35,444 bases of DNA from GCA-002700125 sp964434385 (GCA_964434385.1 CAYSUW010000016.1:1-35444), one strand, 5' to 3'. Counted from the stretch's first letter, positions 21,510 to 31,153 are shown. Made by a program: numbers and translations. Notes: generated from the letters alone by a model not told the origin.

Positions 21510-24161
21510 CTAAACCTTTGCCCCACATGTTTGAGTTTCAGAACATTTTTTATATTTCTTCCCACTTCCACAGGGACACGGATCATTTCTTCCAATCTTT
21601 TTAGATATATTCCTTTTCTCTCCATGTCCTTGATTAACATTATCCATTACTGAACCTTTCTTAGTATTAAGCGAATTATTACTTAATGAAGTTTTAGACA
21701 AATTATGAGAATCAAAATTTATACCTAAATTAAAAATTGTTTTGGCTGTATCTCTATTAATTCTAAACATCAAATCTTCAAACATTTGAAAACCAATAGT
21801 TTTATATTGTACAAGAGGATTTCTTTGGCCTACAGCCTGAAGTCCTATTCCTTGTCTCATATTATCCATGATTGTTAGATGTTCGACCCAATGTGAGTCT
21901 ATAGATCTTAATAACACAAACCTAAACCAACCGAAAAGTTGTTCATGACCTAAATTATTTACTAAAAAATCAAATTGCTCATCAATTTTTTTATGAATTT
22001 GCTCAGACATACTAGAAGGATCACCATTAATACCTTCTACCAACTCTCTATTTAATTTAGAATTTGGAATAATCTTGGAAAATTCTTTAAAAAATATATC
22101 TAAATTCTCTTTTTTACTATCGCCATCCAGATGGTTCATGATCAAATCTTCAATTTCATCATGAACCATATCAAGAATTTTCTCTTTTAATGATTCATCA
22201 TCAAATGCCTGTTTCCTTAGTTTATAAATTATTTCTCTCTGAGTATTTATAACATCATCATAATCAACTAAGGTTTTCCGTATCTCAAAGTGAAATCCTT
22301 CTACTTTGGATTGAGCACTTTCAACTGCTCTAGTTAAAAGCTTGTTCTCTATCGGAGTCTCTTCATCCAGCCCAACCATATTCATAATTGATTGAATTCT
22401 ATCTCCTCCAAACCTTTTCATTAAATCATCTTCTGCAGAAATATAAAATTGTGTTCCACCAGGGTCTCCCTGACGACCTGACCGACCTCTTAACTGATTA
22501 TCTATTCTTCTAGATTCATGTCTTTCAGAACCTAGGATTTTCAACCCACCCAAATCTAAGACTTTTGTATTTTGTATTGACCATTCTTCTTCACCAATAC
22601 TCTTACTTCCACCTAAAATAATATCCGTACCCCTACCAGCCATATTTGTAGCTACAGTAACAGTTCCTGTTTTTCCAGCATCTGCAATTATTAGGGCTTC
22701 TTGATCATGTTGTTTAGCATTTAAGACCTGATGGTTTACTCCATTTTTTCTTAAAAGATTACTAAGTAATTCTGATTTTTCTATACTTGTAGTACCTACT
22801 AATACTGGCCTTCCAGATTTCTGTAAATCTTTAACACTTTTTACCAGAGCATTAAATTTAGATTTTTCACTATTAAAAATTAAATCCGGAATATCTTTTC
22901 TAACATTTGGTCTATTAGTAGGAATTTGAATAACATCTAATCCATAAATTTTGTCAAATTCTTCTGCTTCAGTAGAAGCAGTACCAGTCATTCCAGATAA
23001 CTTAGAATATATCCTAAAATAATTTTGCAAAGTAATAGTGGCATATGTAGCAGATTCTCGTTGGATTTTTAGATTTTCTTTTGCTTCTATCGCCTGATGT
23101 AATCCGTCAGAATATCTTCTTCCTTGCATCAACCTACCTGTGAATTCGTCAACTAGTACAACTTGCCCATCATTGATCACATATTCTCTATCTTTAATGT
23201 AATGAACATTAGCTTTAATAGCATTTTCTATAAAATGTGTTATTCCAAAATTATCTTGATCATATAAATTTGAAAGATTCAATGTTGTTTCAATCTTATT
23301 AATCCCATCATCTGTCAAATTAATTGTTCTATTTTTTTCATCACTCGTAAAATCTTGATCAAGATGTAATGTTCTAGCTAGATTTGCGAATTTTTTATAA
23401 TCCTGTCCTCTATCTTTCACTGGACCACTTATAATTAAAGGAGTTCTAGCTTCATCTATTAAGATATTGTCTACTTCATCTACTATTGCAAAGGCATGAT
23501 CTTTTTGAACTAATCTTGATTCAGAATCAACCATGTTATCTCTTAAATAATCAAATCCAAACTCATTATTAGTGCCGTAAAGAATATCACATGAATAAGC
23601 AACTCTTCTTTCAGATTCAATCAGTTCTTCCATTTCTCCTGAAGAATCATTAATTGGAATTTCTGGTAAAACATAAGACTTGTCCTGTTGTAGACAACCC
23701 ACTTTAAGTCCAAGAAATCTATGAATTGGACCCATCCATGATGCATCTCTTATAGCTAAATAATCATTTACTGTGACAACATGTACTCCGTTTCCAGATA
23801 AAGCATTCAAATATGAAGGTAATGTAGCAACCAGCGTTTTCCCTTCTCCAGTTTTCATTTCAGCTATATTACCTTGATGTAAAACGACACCCCCAATAAG
23901 TTGAACATCAAAATGTCTCTGTCCTAAAATTCTTTTAGAAGCTTCTCGAACTAATGCATATGCTTCAGGGAGAATATCATCAAGAGATTCCCCTTGAATA
24001 ACTCTTTCCTTAAATTCCTCTGTCTTATTTTTAAAATCGACTGGATCTGAAAAATCTTCAAAAATTGTTTCTAAATCATTTATCTGAGAAACAATAGAGG
24101 AAAGATTCTTAAGTATTTTCTTATTTGGGTCTCCAAATATTTTTGATAAAATCTCAACCAT
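21510..24161 (-). CDS. secA: Preprotein translocase ATPase SecA
   Basis: This 883-residue motor drives proteins through SecYEG. Visible in order are Walker A MKTGEGKTL (102-110), VHVVTVNDYLA, the DEAD-type IVDEVDNILIDEART, the crosslinking-domain region, GTTSIEKSELLS and ATNMAGRGTDI. Arg-rich LRGRSGRQGDPG and a helical scaffold/wing region follow. The tail carries a SEC-C zinc motif, DPCPCGSGKKYKKCS, with Cys862, Cys864 and Cys873. The usual fourth ligand, Cys or His right after the third Cys, is Ser874, but an extra Cys lies at 879. The gene follows prs by 13 bases. Confidence 0.97.
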   Translation of the reverse strand: MVEILSKIFGDPNKKILKNLSSIVSQINDLETIFEDFSDPVDFKNKTEEFKERVIQGESLDDILPEAYALVREASKRILGQRHFDVQLIGGVVLHQGNIAEMKTGEGKTLVATLPSYLNALSGNGVHVVTVNDYLAIRDASWMGPIHRFLGLKVGCLQQDKSYVLPEIPINDSSGEMEELIESERRVAYSCDILYGTNNEFGFDYLRDNMVDSESRLVQKDHAFAIVDEVDNILIDEARTPLIISGPVKDRGQDYKKFANLARTLHLDQDFTSDEKNRTINLTDDGINKIETTLNLSNLYDQDNFGITHFIENAIKANVHYIKDREYVINDGQVVLVDEFTGRLMQGRRYSDGLHQAIEAKENLKIQRESATYATITLQNYFRIYSKLSGMTGTASTEAEEFDKIYGLDVIQIPTNRPNVRKDIPDLIFNSEKSKFNALVKSVKDLQKSGRPVLVGTTSIEKSELLSNLLRKNGVNHQVLNAKQHDQEALIIADAGKTGTVTVATNMAGRGTDIILGGSKSIGEEEWSIQNTKVLDLGGLKILGSERHESRRIDNQLRGRSGRQGDPGGTQFYISAEDDLMKRFGGDRIQSIMNMVGLDEETPIENKLLTRAVESAQSKVEGFHFEIRKTLVDYDDVINTQREIIYKLRKQAFDDESLKEKILDMVHDEIEDLIMNHLDGDSKKENLDIFFKEFSKIIPNSKLNRELVEGINGDPSSMSEQIHKKIDEQFDFLVNNLGHEQLFGWFRFVLLRSIDSHWVEHLTIMDNMRQGIGLQAVGQRNPLVQYKTIGFQMFEDLMFRINRDTAKTIFNLGINFDSHNLSKTSLSNNSLNTKKGSVMDNVNQGHGEKRNISKKIGRNDPCPCGSGKKYKKCSETQTCGAKV

Positions 24162-24174
24162 TTATAAAATATTC

Positions 24175-25125
24175 TTATTGTTTAAAGAGAGCTCCAACAG
24201 ATCTCCCAGTCTGAATTCTTGATATTGCTTCACCCAGTAAAGGTGCTATAGATAAAACTTTAAGCTTACCTGAAGAAGCCTCTTGAGTAATTGTATCCGT
24301 AACTATTAATTCTTTTAAAATTCCATGAGCAGTTAATCTTTTTAAAGCACCATTTGAAAAAACAGCATGAGTAGCACAACTATAAACTTCTCTGACACCC
24401 TGATCTTCTAGTGCAGCTAAAGCTTGAATCAAGGATCCTCCAGTATCTATTTCATCATCAAAAGTTATTGCGACTTTATCTTTAACATCTCCAATAATAT
24501 TCAATGTTTGTACATTATCATCATTATCAACTCTTCTTTTCTCTACAATTGCTAGAGGAGCTTTTAGTCTCTCGGCAAAGTCTCTAGCATCCTTACTAAT
24601 ACCTACATCAGTAGCGATTACAACAACATTATCAAAAGCTTTAGTCAAAAAATAATCTGCAAACATTTGTACTGCTGTTAATTCATCAACAGGAATATTA
24701 AAAAATCCTTGAATCTGAGCAGCATGTAAATCAACAGTAAGAACCCGATCTGCACCAGCTGTAGAAATTAAATCTGCTATCAATCGAGCAGTAATTGGCA
24801 CTCTAGGTTGATCTTTTTTATCAGTTCTTCCATAACCATAATAAGGCATTACAGCAGTTACTCTACCAGCTGAAGCTCTTTTTGCAGCATCTATCATTAT
24901 CAACAATTCCATAATACTGTCATTAACATTTCCACTAGTAGGTTGAACTATAAAAACATCGTGCTCCCGAATATTTTCTAAAATTCTTACAAAGCTATTA
25001 TCGTTTCGAAATTTGAATACCTGTATTTTTCCAGGTTTTTCATGTAAATATTCACAAATTTTTTCTGACAAAGATTTATTGGCATTTCCAGAAAAAATTT
25101 TTAAATCCCCAAAACGTCCTTGCAT
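24175..25125 (-). CDS. prs: Ribose-phosphate pyrophosphokinase (PRPP synthetase)
   Basis: This 316-residue enzyme makes PRPP from ribose 5-phosphate and ATP for nucleotide, His, Trp and NAD synthesis. Motifs are IFSGNANKSLSEKI, FVQPTSGNVNDSIMELL-type loop residues, MPYYGYGRTDKKDQPRVPI, TVDLHAAQIQGFF and the PRPP loop TFDDEIDTGGSL. I place the start at the ATG at 25125 (MQGRFGDLK). AGAGGGGG lies six bases before it, and this gives the usual N-terminus. A longer frame from a TTG at 25146 would put that ribosome site inside the coding region. It is the first gene of the prs-secA-x-valS run. Confidence 0.96.
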   Translation of the reverse strand: MQGRFGDLKIFSGNANKSLSEKICEYLHEKPGKIQVFKFRNDNSFVRILENIREHDVFIVQPTSGNVNDSIMELLIMIDAAKRASAGRVTAVMPYYGYGRTDKKDQPRVPITARLIADLISTAGADRVLTVDLHAAQIQGFFNIPVDELTAVQMFADYFLTKAFDNVVVIATDVGISKDARDFAERLKAPLAIVEKRRVDNDDNVQTLNIIGDVKDKVAITFDDEIDTGGSLIQALAALEDQGVREVYSCATHAVFSNGALKRLTAHGILKELIVTDTITQEASSGKLKVLSIAPLLGEAISRIQTGRSVGALFKQ

Positions 25126-25146
25126 ATTATCCCCCTCTAATATCAA

Positions 25147-25322
25147 GTTAGCTTAAAGAAAAAATTATACTTCATATATAAAAAAATTTTAAACTATTTT
25201 CAAAACTCTTGTAATAATAATACTAAAATAAAAATATGACATAAAATAATTCTATATGTAGATTAATATATTATTTCAATAAACTAAATTCGTATTCTAA
25301 GTAACATATTCCAAGTAATTTA
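25147..25322. other. Divergent control region between prs and the MFS gene
   Basis: At 176 bases up to the upstream TTG frame (197 from the prs ATG), this is the longest non-coding stretch in the window and is extremely AT-rich. On the minus strand a TATAAT (revcomp of 25166-25171) lies about 40 bases before the prs start without a matching -35. Several TATA-like hexamers exist on the plus strand. I see no ORF, hairpin or riboswitch. Promoters for both sides must lie here but cannot be placed. Confidence 0.4.
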
Positions 25323-26636
25323 ATGAAACTAATTTTCCAGAAATTATTTAAACCAATCACTAGAGAATTTCAAAAAGGATCTAATAGCTTATTAAACTTA
25401 AGTTCTTATGTTTTTGGGATTTCAGGAACATTAGTTACTTTAGGCGCAATAATATTACCTTACAAAGTTTTAGATATTTTAAATGCTTCCCCAGTAACTA
25501 TTCTAGGGATTAATTTAGGGAAAAACGGACTTTTAGGTTTAATTTCCCTAATTACAGGTTTAACTGCAAGTTTAATACAACCATTAGCAGGGTTTTTAAG
25601 TGACAAAAATACTGGATCAATTTTTGGGCAAAGAATTCCTTTTTTAATATTCGGGGGTATAGGAGTTTCATTTTTCTCACTTTTCTTAGTTCCTGTTCAG
25701 TCAGTTCTCGGTTTAATAATTATATTCATGATAATCAATGTGTTTGCTAATTTTGGTGAAGGTCCAGCTAACGCATTAATTAAAGATCACGTTAAATCAA
25801 AAAGTTTCGGCTCTGCATCAGGAGTATTTAATTTTTCAAGAGTATTAGGAGCAGCAATAGTTCTTCTAATTACCTTACAATTTATGAAAAATTACTCCGG
25901 ACCAGAAGATTCTCAATGGTTTTGGGCTTCTATTATTTTCATATCTCTAGTAATGCTACTCTCAACTATTTGGAGCTTTCTAAGTTTGAGTTCCCAAAAA
26001 ATAAATGGAGTTCCCAAAAAAATAAATAAAAAAATAAGTCACCAAAATTGGCCAAAAAATAAACGGAAAAAATTCGCATGGTTTGTTATTGCATTAAGCA
26101 TTAGCGTTACTTCATTATCAAGCTTACAAACATTTGGGATCTATTTTGTTAGTGATGTTGTTATCCAAAACAACCCAGCTCAAACTATTACTTTTATTAT
26201 TCTCGTATTGTGTATAACAATAGGAACAATTGTGATACCAGCTGGATACATTTCTGACAAAATTGGAAAAAAACCTTTATTGTTATTAGCTAGTATTTCT
26301 GGAATACTAGGCCCTTCTCTTATGATTCCTTTTCACACTGTAATACCTGTTCTTTTAGGTTGCAGTTTGATAGGAATTTCAGTTGGATTAATAATAAGTT
26401 TATTTTGGGCTGTTGCTAATGATTTAGTTCCAAAAAATTATGCTGGAAGAACATTAGGATTTTCTGCAGTTGCCTTTTTAATTGGGAGTGGATTAGCTAG
26501 AAGTTCAGGTTTTTTAGTAGATTGGCTTAACACTCAAAATCATAACTGGGGTTATTATTTTTTATTACTGCTATCATCTATTTGTTTCTTTATCTCCCCG
26601 CTTATCGTATTAAAAAAATCAGTTGAAGAAGATTAA
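25323..26636 (+). CDS. Major facilitator superfamily transporter, possibly GPH/SLC45-like sugar carrier
   Basis: This 437-residue membrane protein has about 12 hydrophobic segments. The loop after the second segment pair reads IQPLAGFLSDKNTGSIFGQR, followed by IPFLIFGGIG. This pattern is typical of glycoside-pentoside-hexuronide and SLC45-like sugar carriers. A second MFS loop, AGYISDKIGKKPLL, opens the second half after a basic cytoplasmic linker rich in Lys and Asn. The direction and substrate are not determined by sequence. It is the first gene of a short plus-strand unit with ispH 41 bases downstream, and is probably not functionally linked to it. Confidence 0.75.
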   Translation: MKLIFQKLFKPITREFQKGSNSLLNLSSYVFGISGTLVTLGAIILPYKVLDILNASPVTILGINLGKNGLLGLISLITGLTASLIQPLAGFLSDKNTGSIFGQRIPFLIFGGIGVSFFSLFLVPVQSVLGLIIIFMIINVFANFGEGPANALIKDHVKSKSFGSASGVFNFSRVLGAAIVLLITLQFMKNYSGPEDSQWFWASIIFISLVMLLSTIWSFLSLSSQKINGVPKKINKKISHQNWPKNKRKKFAWFVIALSISVTSLSSLQTFGIYFVSDVVIQNNPAQTITFIILVLCITIGTIVIPAGYISDKIGKKPLLLLASISGILGPSLMIPFHTVIPVLLGCSLIGISVGLIISLFWAVANDLVPKNYAGRTLGFSAVAFLIGSGLARSSGFLVDWLNTQNHNWGYYFLLLLSSICFFISPLIVLKKSVEED

Positions 26637-26677
26637 TTATTTTGACAAAATCAAATTAGATAAAAAAATAGGAAAAA

Positions 26678-27586
26678 ATGAAAATCATTCTTAGTAATCC
26701 CAGAGGGTTTTGTGCCGGAGTAGTAAGAGCAATAGATATTGTAGAACTAACTCTTGAAAAATATGGATCTCCTGTATATGTGAAACATCAGATTGTTCAT
26801 AACGCAAAAGTTGTAGAAGAAGTAGAAAGAAAAGGTGCTGTAACAGTAGAAAATGTTGAAAAAATTCCAAATAATTCTGTTGTGATTTTCTCAGCTCATG
26901 GTTCAGATCCTAAAGATTTTCCAAAAGCACAAAAAAAGAATCTGAAAATTATTGATGCTACATGTCCTTTAGTAACTAAAGTTCATAATGAAGCAATAAA
27001 ATACTCTAAAGAAGGGAAAAAAATTATTTTAGTTGGTCATAGAGGTCATCAAGAAGTAAAAGGAACTATGGGACAAACATCTATGACTCTCATAGATGAA
27101 AGAGAAGAATGGTCTTTAGATAAACTAAAATCTAAGGAAGATATTGCTGTTCTAACACAAACTACTTTATCAGTTGAGGATACTTCAAAAGCAGTTAATC
27201 AGATAAAAAGAAAATTTCCAAACGCTTTAGTAAGAAATGATATATGTTATGCAACTACAAATAGACAAGATGCTGTAAAAGAATTAGCTCTTAAAACAGA
27301 CTTGATTCTTGTAATAGGTTCTCAGAATAGTTCAAATTGTCAAAGGCTTCAAGAAGTATCAGAATCCATCGGAACTCCTAGTTTTTTAATCATGGAACCA
27401 GAAGAAATTCTCCCTGAATGGATAGAAGGAAAAGAAACTATTGGAATTACTTCCGGAGCCTCTACTCCAGAAGGAATAGTACAAAAAGTTGTTCAATTTT
27501 TAAATCCCTCAAAATTAAGTAGTATAGATGGAACTCCAGAAGACATAACATTTAAACTTCCAAAAGAATTAGAAAAACAAAAGTAA
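26678..27586 (+). CDS. ispH: 4-Hydroxy-3-methylbut-2-enyl diphosphate reductase
   Basis: This 302-residue iron-sulfur enzyme makes IPP and DMAPP at the last step of the MEP isoprenoid pathway. The three cluster cysteines are Cys12 (NPRGFCAGVVRA), Cys96 (DATCPLVTKVH) and Cys190 (NDICYATTNRQ). The proton-donating Glu126 is in GHRGHQEVKGT, and the substrate Thr is in LTQTTLS. The C-terminal GITSGASTPEG is intact. AATAGGAAA precedes the ATG. It ends two bases before the stop of the convergent gpmA gene. Its presence shows the organism uses the MEP route. Confidence 0.96.
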   Translation: MKIILSNPRGFCAGVVRAIDIVELTLEKYGSPVYVKHQIVHNAKVVEEVERKGAVTVENVEKIPNNSVVIFSAHGSDPKDFPKAQKKNLKIIDATCPLVTKVHNEAIKYSKEGKKIILVGHRGHQEVKGTMGQTSMTLIDEREEWSLDKLKSKEDIAVLTQTTLSVEDTSKAVNQIKRKFPNALVRNDICYATTNRQDAVKELALKTDLILVIGSQNSSNCQRLQEVSESIGTPSFLIMEPEEILPEWIEGKETIGITSGASTPEGIVQKVVQFLNPSKLSSIDGTPEDITFKLPKELEKQK

Positions 27587-27588
27587 AA

Positions 27589-28272
27589 CTATAAATATTT
27601 TCTACTTAAATATAATCCATTTTTAAATTTCATTATAATCGGTTTCCCTGTAGGGATTTCTAGTTTCAATATATCTTCATCAGAAATATTCTCAATATAT
27701 TTTATTAATGCCCTTAAAGAATTTCCATGAGCAGAAATTATAATATTTTTGTCTGCTGATATATCTCTTAGAAAAATATTTTTAATGAATGGAGTCAATC
27801 TTTCAGTAGTATCTTTTAATGATTCTGATTTAGGCAGTTTATCTTCTGGAATATCATTAAAAAGCTTATCTTTTCTCATGGAATTGAATAATTCTTCATT
27901 CATATCAGGGGGCCTAATAGAATAACTCCTACGCCATTGTAAAACTTGTTCTTCTCCAAAACTTTTAGAAGTATCTTCTTTATTTAAACCTTGTAAGCCT
28001 CCATAATGTCTTTCATTAAGACGCCAATCTTTAGAAATAATTAATTTTTCTTGCTTAATTTGCTTGAGAATTATTTCTAAGGTGTGAATAGATCTTAGTA
28101 AAATAGATGCGTAAGCTACATCAAATTTTATTTCTAAATTCTTTATAATTTTCCCAGCACCCAATGCTTCTTCTTCACCAAATTTAGATAGATCAATATC
28201 TACCCACCCAGTAAACTTATTTTCAAGATTCCAAGTACTCTGCGCATGTCTTACTAAAATAACTTGTGCCAT
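27589..28272 (-). CDS. gpmA: 2,3-Bisphosphoglycerate-dependent phosphoglycerate mutase
   Basis: This 227-residue histidine-phosphatase-fold enzyme interconverts 3- and 2-phosphoglycerate in glycolysis and gluconeogenesis. The phosphorylated His is in LVRHAQSTWNLENKFTGWVD, the acid-base Glu in LNERHYGGLQGLNK, and the second His in IISAHGNSLRALIKYIE. Length and motifs fit GpmA rather than a general phosphatase. The ATG is one base upstream of the SDR stop, so it is translated right behind the SDR gene. It converges with ispH with a two-base gap. Confidence 0.93.
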   Translation of the reverse strand: MAQVILVRHAQSTWNLENKFTGWVDIDLSKFGEEEALGAGKIIKNLEIKFDVAYASILLRSIHTLEIILKQIKQEKLIISKDWRLNERHYGGLQGLNKEDTSKSFGEEQVLQWRRSYSIRPPDMNEELFNSMRKDKLFNDIPEDKLPKSESLKDTTERLTPFIKNIFLRDISADKNIIISAHGNSLRALIKYIENISDEDILKLEIPTGKPIIMKFKNGLYLSRKYL

Positions 28273-28273
28273 T

Positions 28274-29062
28274 TTATTGAGCTAAAACTCCCCCATCAAT
28301 AACTAATTCAGAACCTGTAACCCAACTTGACTCATCACTTCCTAAATATAAAACACCATAAGCAATATCTTCTGGTCTTCCTATTCTTCCTAGTGGTGTA
28401 ATTTTTTCTCTTCTACTACCTTCATCAGTACGTTCATGGGAAGAACCATGAAGTTCTTGAGTCATTGAAGTATCTGTAAATCCAGGATGAATTGAATTAA
28501 CTCTTATTCCAAATTCAGCATATTGAATTGCTGAAGCTTTAGTAAAACTCCTCACTGCTCCTTTAGAAGCATGATATGAAGCCCCTCCTTTACTTCCTGC
28601 AATACCGAAAATAGAAGAAATATTCACAATTGATCCAGATTTTTGATTCTTCATCACAGGTAAAACTGTTCTAGTACCTAAAAATACTCCTGTAGAATTT
28701 ACTCTCATAGATAACTCCCAAGCATCTAAGGATGTTTCTAAAACTTGTTTTCTAGTCTCCCATGTTGATACTCCAGCATTGTTTACTAAAATATCCAATC
28801 GATTTTTAATTCCTATGATTTGATCAATTGCATTTTCCCAATGACTTTCATTTCCAACATCTAATTCTAAAAATTTCACAAAACCCAAATGTTTTAATTC
28901 TTCAACAAGTTTATTTCCTTTTTCAACACTTATGTCTCCAATAAAAACCGAAGAGCCATGCTCCAATAACATTCTTACGGTAGCTGCTCCTATTCCAGCA
29001 CTTCCACCTGTGACTAGCGCGACTTTATTTTTTACTCTTTGATTATTTGTCTTTTCAATCAA
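28274..29062 (-). CDS. Short-chain dehydrogenase/reductase
   Basis: This 262-residue classical SDR has the Rossmann glycine motif TGGSAGIGAAT, Asp in the DISVEKG acceptor loop, NNAGVS and catalytic Ser in VNISSIFG. YHASKGAV carries the Tyr and Lys, and the C-terminus ends VTGSELVIDGG. The acidic residue after the second strand (GDIS) suggests NAD(H) preference. The start is TTG, with AAGGAG eight bases upstream. Substrate unknown; candidates are 3-alpha/20-beta-hydroxysteroid-like or sugar-alcohol dehydrogenases. It is divergent from the enolase-superfamily catabolic operon, so a related metabolic job is possible. Confidence 0.85.
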   Translation of the reverse strand: MIEKTNNQRVKNKVALVTGGSAGIGAATVRMLLEHGSSVFIGDISVEKGNKLVEELKHLGFVKFLELDVGNESHWENAIDQIIGIKNRLDILVNNAGVSTWETRKQVLETSLDAWELSMRVNSTGVFLGTRTVLPVMKNQKSGSIVNISSIFGIAGSKGGASYHASKGAVRSFTKASAIQYAEFGIRVNSIHPGFTDTSMTQELHGSSHERTDEGSRREKITPLGRIGRPEDIAYGVLYLGSDESSWVTGSELVIDGGVLAQ

Positions 29063-29100
29063 TATTCAAACTCCTTAAGAATTTTTTCAACTTTGATAAT

Positions 29101-29128
29101 TTGATTGTATATACTTATAGCCTATAAA
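29101..29128 (+). promoter_or_regulatory. Candidate promoter of the enolase-superfamily operon
   Basis: TTGATT (29101-29106) and TATAAA (29123-29128) are 16 bases apart in the divergent gap, predicting a short leader of about 20 bases before the ATG at 29154. The fit to consensus is moderate. Confidence 0.4.
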
Positions 29129-29153
29129 GATCATACTTGAAATCCAGACTGCT

Positions 29154-30314
29154 ATGAATAATTTATCAGAAAACAATATAAAAATAACTGAAGTAATAAT
29201 AGATGTCGTAGAAAGAGAATTAGAATTTGTGGGTTTAAAAGATAATAGAGATTATCGAGGTTTAACTGGAGGAATTGTACAGCAAGGCATAATAAGAGTA
29301 GTTACGAGTGAAGGCATTGAAGGTAATTCTATTATAGGCCAACATAGAGGAGACTCCACAGATAAAATTAAAGAAATTATAAAAACTTTCAAGCCTATAT
29401 TGATAAATCCTAAAGAAATAGAATGGGAATCAACATGGAAAAAATTATTTGAATTATTAAAAAGTAATAACATTAATAAAACTTTATATTCTGAATGTTT
29501 AGCTAGTATAGATGTTGCTATTTGGGACATAATCGGAAAAATAAATGACTCCCCTATCCATGAGATTATTGGACAAATCAGAAATTCTATTCCAGTTTAC
29601 GGAACCTACCAACCAAGGTATGAAAATTACAAAGGTTATTTAGAAGAAGCATTTGAACTCAAAAGCAGGGAATTCAAAGCTTATAAAATTCATCCTGGAC
29701 TAATGTCTACAAAAGACACAATAAAAACTATCGAAGAAACTAGAAAATTTCTTGGTACTGAATTTACTTTAATGTTAGATCCTAACAATGGTTATGATTA
29801 TCAAAAAGCTTTAGAAGTAGGAAAAGCTTTAGACCTAAATAATTATCATTGGTTTGAAGATCCTGTCCCGTGGAACAATTTTGAATCCATAAAAAAACTA
29901 TCTATTAGATTAAAAACACCTTTAGCTATGAGTGATCAACCAGGATTTTTATTTAAAGAATTTTCACATTATTTAAGAGAAAGATATCCCAGGATAATCA
30001 GAGGAACATCGAAAAAATTTGGAATAACTGGATTAAAGAATTTATGCGAACTGGCAAAAATATCAAATACAAATTGTGAAATTGGAACAGGAGGGAATAT
30101 CTTCATGAATATGGCTAACTTGCATGTAATGATGACAATAAAAAATTGTGACTTTTATGAATACTGGATGCCAACTTGGGCACATGATTTTGCTTGCATT
30201 GAAACAATAGAATTCGATGAAAATTCTGAAGTTCCAGCACCTAAAAAACCTGGCATAGGATTGACTTTAAATGAAGACTGGATAAAAAATCATAAAGTGG
30301 CTACATTAGTCTAA
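29154..30314 (+). CDS. Enolase-superfamily (mandelate racemase/muconate lactonizing-like) enzyme
   Basis: This 386-residue protein has an N-terminal capping domain and a C-terminal modified TIM barrel. Likely catalytic lysines lie in EFKAYKIHPG (Lys175, Lys178). Metal ligands are Asp209 (LMLDPNNGYD), Glu235 (WFEDPVPW) and Asp261 (MSDQPG). The usual Asp/His of the opposite face is not obvious, so the reaction cannot be named: dehydration of a sugar acid, racemisation or another alpha-proton abstraction. The last base of its TAA is the first base of the next ATG. SAR202-type bacteria are known for many copies of this superfamily, which fits the presumed origin. Confidence 0.85.
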   Translation: MNNLSENNIKITEVIIDVVERELEFVGLKDNRDYRGLTGGIVQQGIIRVVTSEGIEGNSIIGQHRGDSTDKIKEIIKTFKPILINPKEIEWESTWKKLFELLKSNNINKTLYSECLASIDVAIWDIIGKINDSPIHEIIGQIRNSIPVYGTYQPRYENYKGYLEEAFELKSREFKAYKIHPGLMSTKDTIKTIEETRKFLGTEFTLMLDPNNGYDYQKALEVGKALDLNNYHWFEDPVPWNNFESIKKLSIRLKTPLAMSDQPGFLFKEFSHYLRERYPRIIRGTSKKFGITGLKNLCELAKISNTNCEIGTGGNIFMNMANLHVMMTIKNCDFYEYWMPTWAHDFACIETIEFDENSEVPAPKKPGIGLTLNEDWIKNHKVATLV

Positions 30315-31153
30315 TGATAAAATTAAGCTTACAATCACTTTCTTATAAAAACTCCTTCAACGAGTCATCAATAGACTTAGATGGAATAATACAAAAAGCA
30401 TCAAAAATGAGAATGGATGGAGTAGATATACATTACAACCATTTTAAAACAACAGACCCAAAATATTTAGAAAAGATTAGATTAGATTGTTTAAAATTAG
30501 GACTAAAAATTTGCTATATAGGATTGAGTAACAATTTTCTACTACCTCCATCAGAAATACCATCTCAAATAAATATGATAAAAAAATGGGTAGACATAGC
30601 ATATGAAATGAAAATCCCTATGGTTAGAGTTTTTGGAGGATGGTTAGGTGAAAATCAAACAGATGAACAAGCTTGGCCTCATTTAGTAGAAGTGACAAAA
30701 AAAGCTGTTGATTATGCTTCTACAAAAAGAATTATCCTAGGTCTTCATAATCATAATCATGGATGTATTCCTGCAACAGGAGAACAAGTAGTAAGGCTAT
30801 TAAAGGATATAGATAGTCCATATTTTTCTCATATTTTAGATACTGGTCAGTATAGAGGCTCTCCTGGAGCATCTATGGGAACAAGAGGTAAAATTGATTC
30901 AGATTATAATTTTTATGAAAGTATTGAAAAAAGTGCCCCACTTGCTACTCATATAAGGGCAAAAATTTATAGAATCGGTTCTGGAAAAGAAGCATGGTTA
31001 GATTACGATAGGATCATGAAAATATTTTCTAGAATTCAATATAATGGTTGGTTAAGTGTTGTATATGAAGGACAAGATGAAGAAAATGAAGAAACTGCTA
31101 TTCCCAAATCAGTAGATTTTTTAAGAGAAATGATTAATAAATATAAATTATAA
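30314..31153 (+). CDS. Sugar phosphate isomerase/epimerase family (xylose isomerase-like TIM barrel)
   Basis: This 279-residue protein fits the AP-endonuclease-2/xylose-isomerase-like barrel family. Features are a DGVDIHYNHF segment, VRVFGGWLGE, ILGLHNHNHGCIPATGEQVV with metal-type His, SHILDTGQYRG with Asp, and a late VYEGQDEENEE Glu. These match the usual metal-binding His, Asp and Glu positions. Family members isomerise or epimerise ketoses, or dehydrate inosose. It overlaps the enolase-superfamily stop by one base, and a RidA-like gene follows. A shared catabolic pathway is likely, but the substrate is unknown. Confidence 0.8.
   Translation: MIKLSLQSLSYKNSFNESSIDLDGIIQKASKMRMDGVDIHYNHFKTTDPKYLEKIRLDCLKLGLKICYIGLSNNFLLPPSEIPSQINMIKKWVDIAYEMKIPMVRVFGGWLGENQTDEQAWPHLVEVTKKAVDYASTKRIILGLHNHNHGCIPATGEQVVRLLKDIDSPYFSHILDTGQYRGSPGASMGTRGKIDSDYNFYESIEKSAPLATHIRAKIYRIGSGKEAWLDYDRIMKIFSRIQYNGWLSVVYEGQDEENEETAIPKSVDFLREMINKYKL

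Noticed and set aside
25126..25146. Seven extra N-terminal codons of prs from a TTG start
   Set aside because: They would place the strong AGAGGGGG ribosome site inside the coding region; the ATG at 25125 is a better start.
25147..25322. Possible origin-like or regulatory repeat region because of very high AT content
   Set aside because: No repeated motif, DnaA-box cluster or stable hairpin was found; it looks like an ordinary divergent promoter gap.
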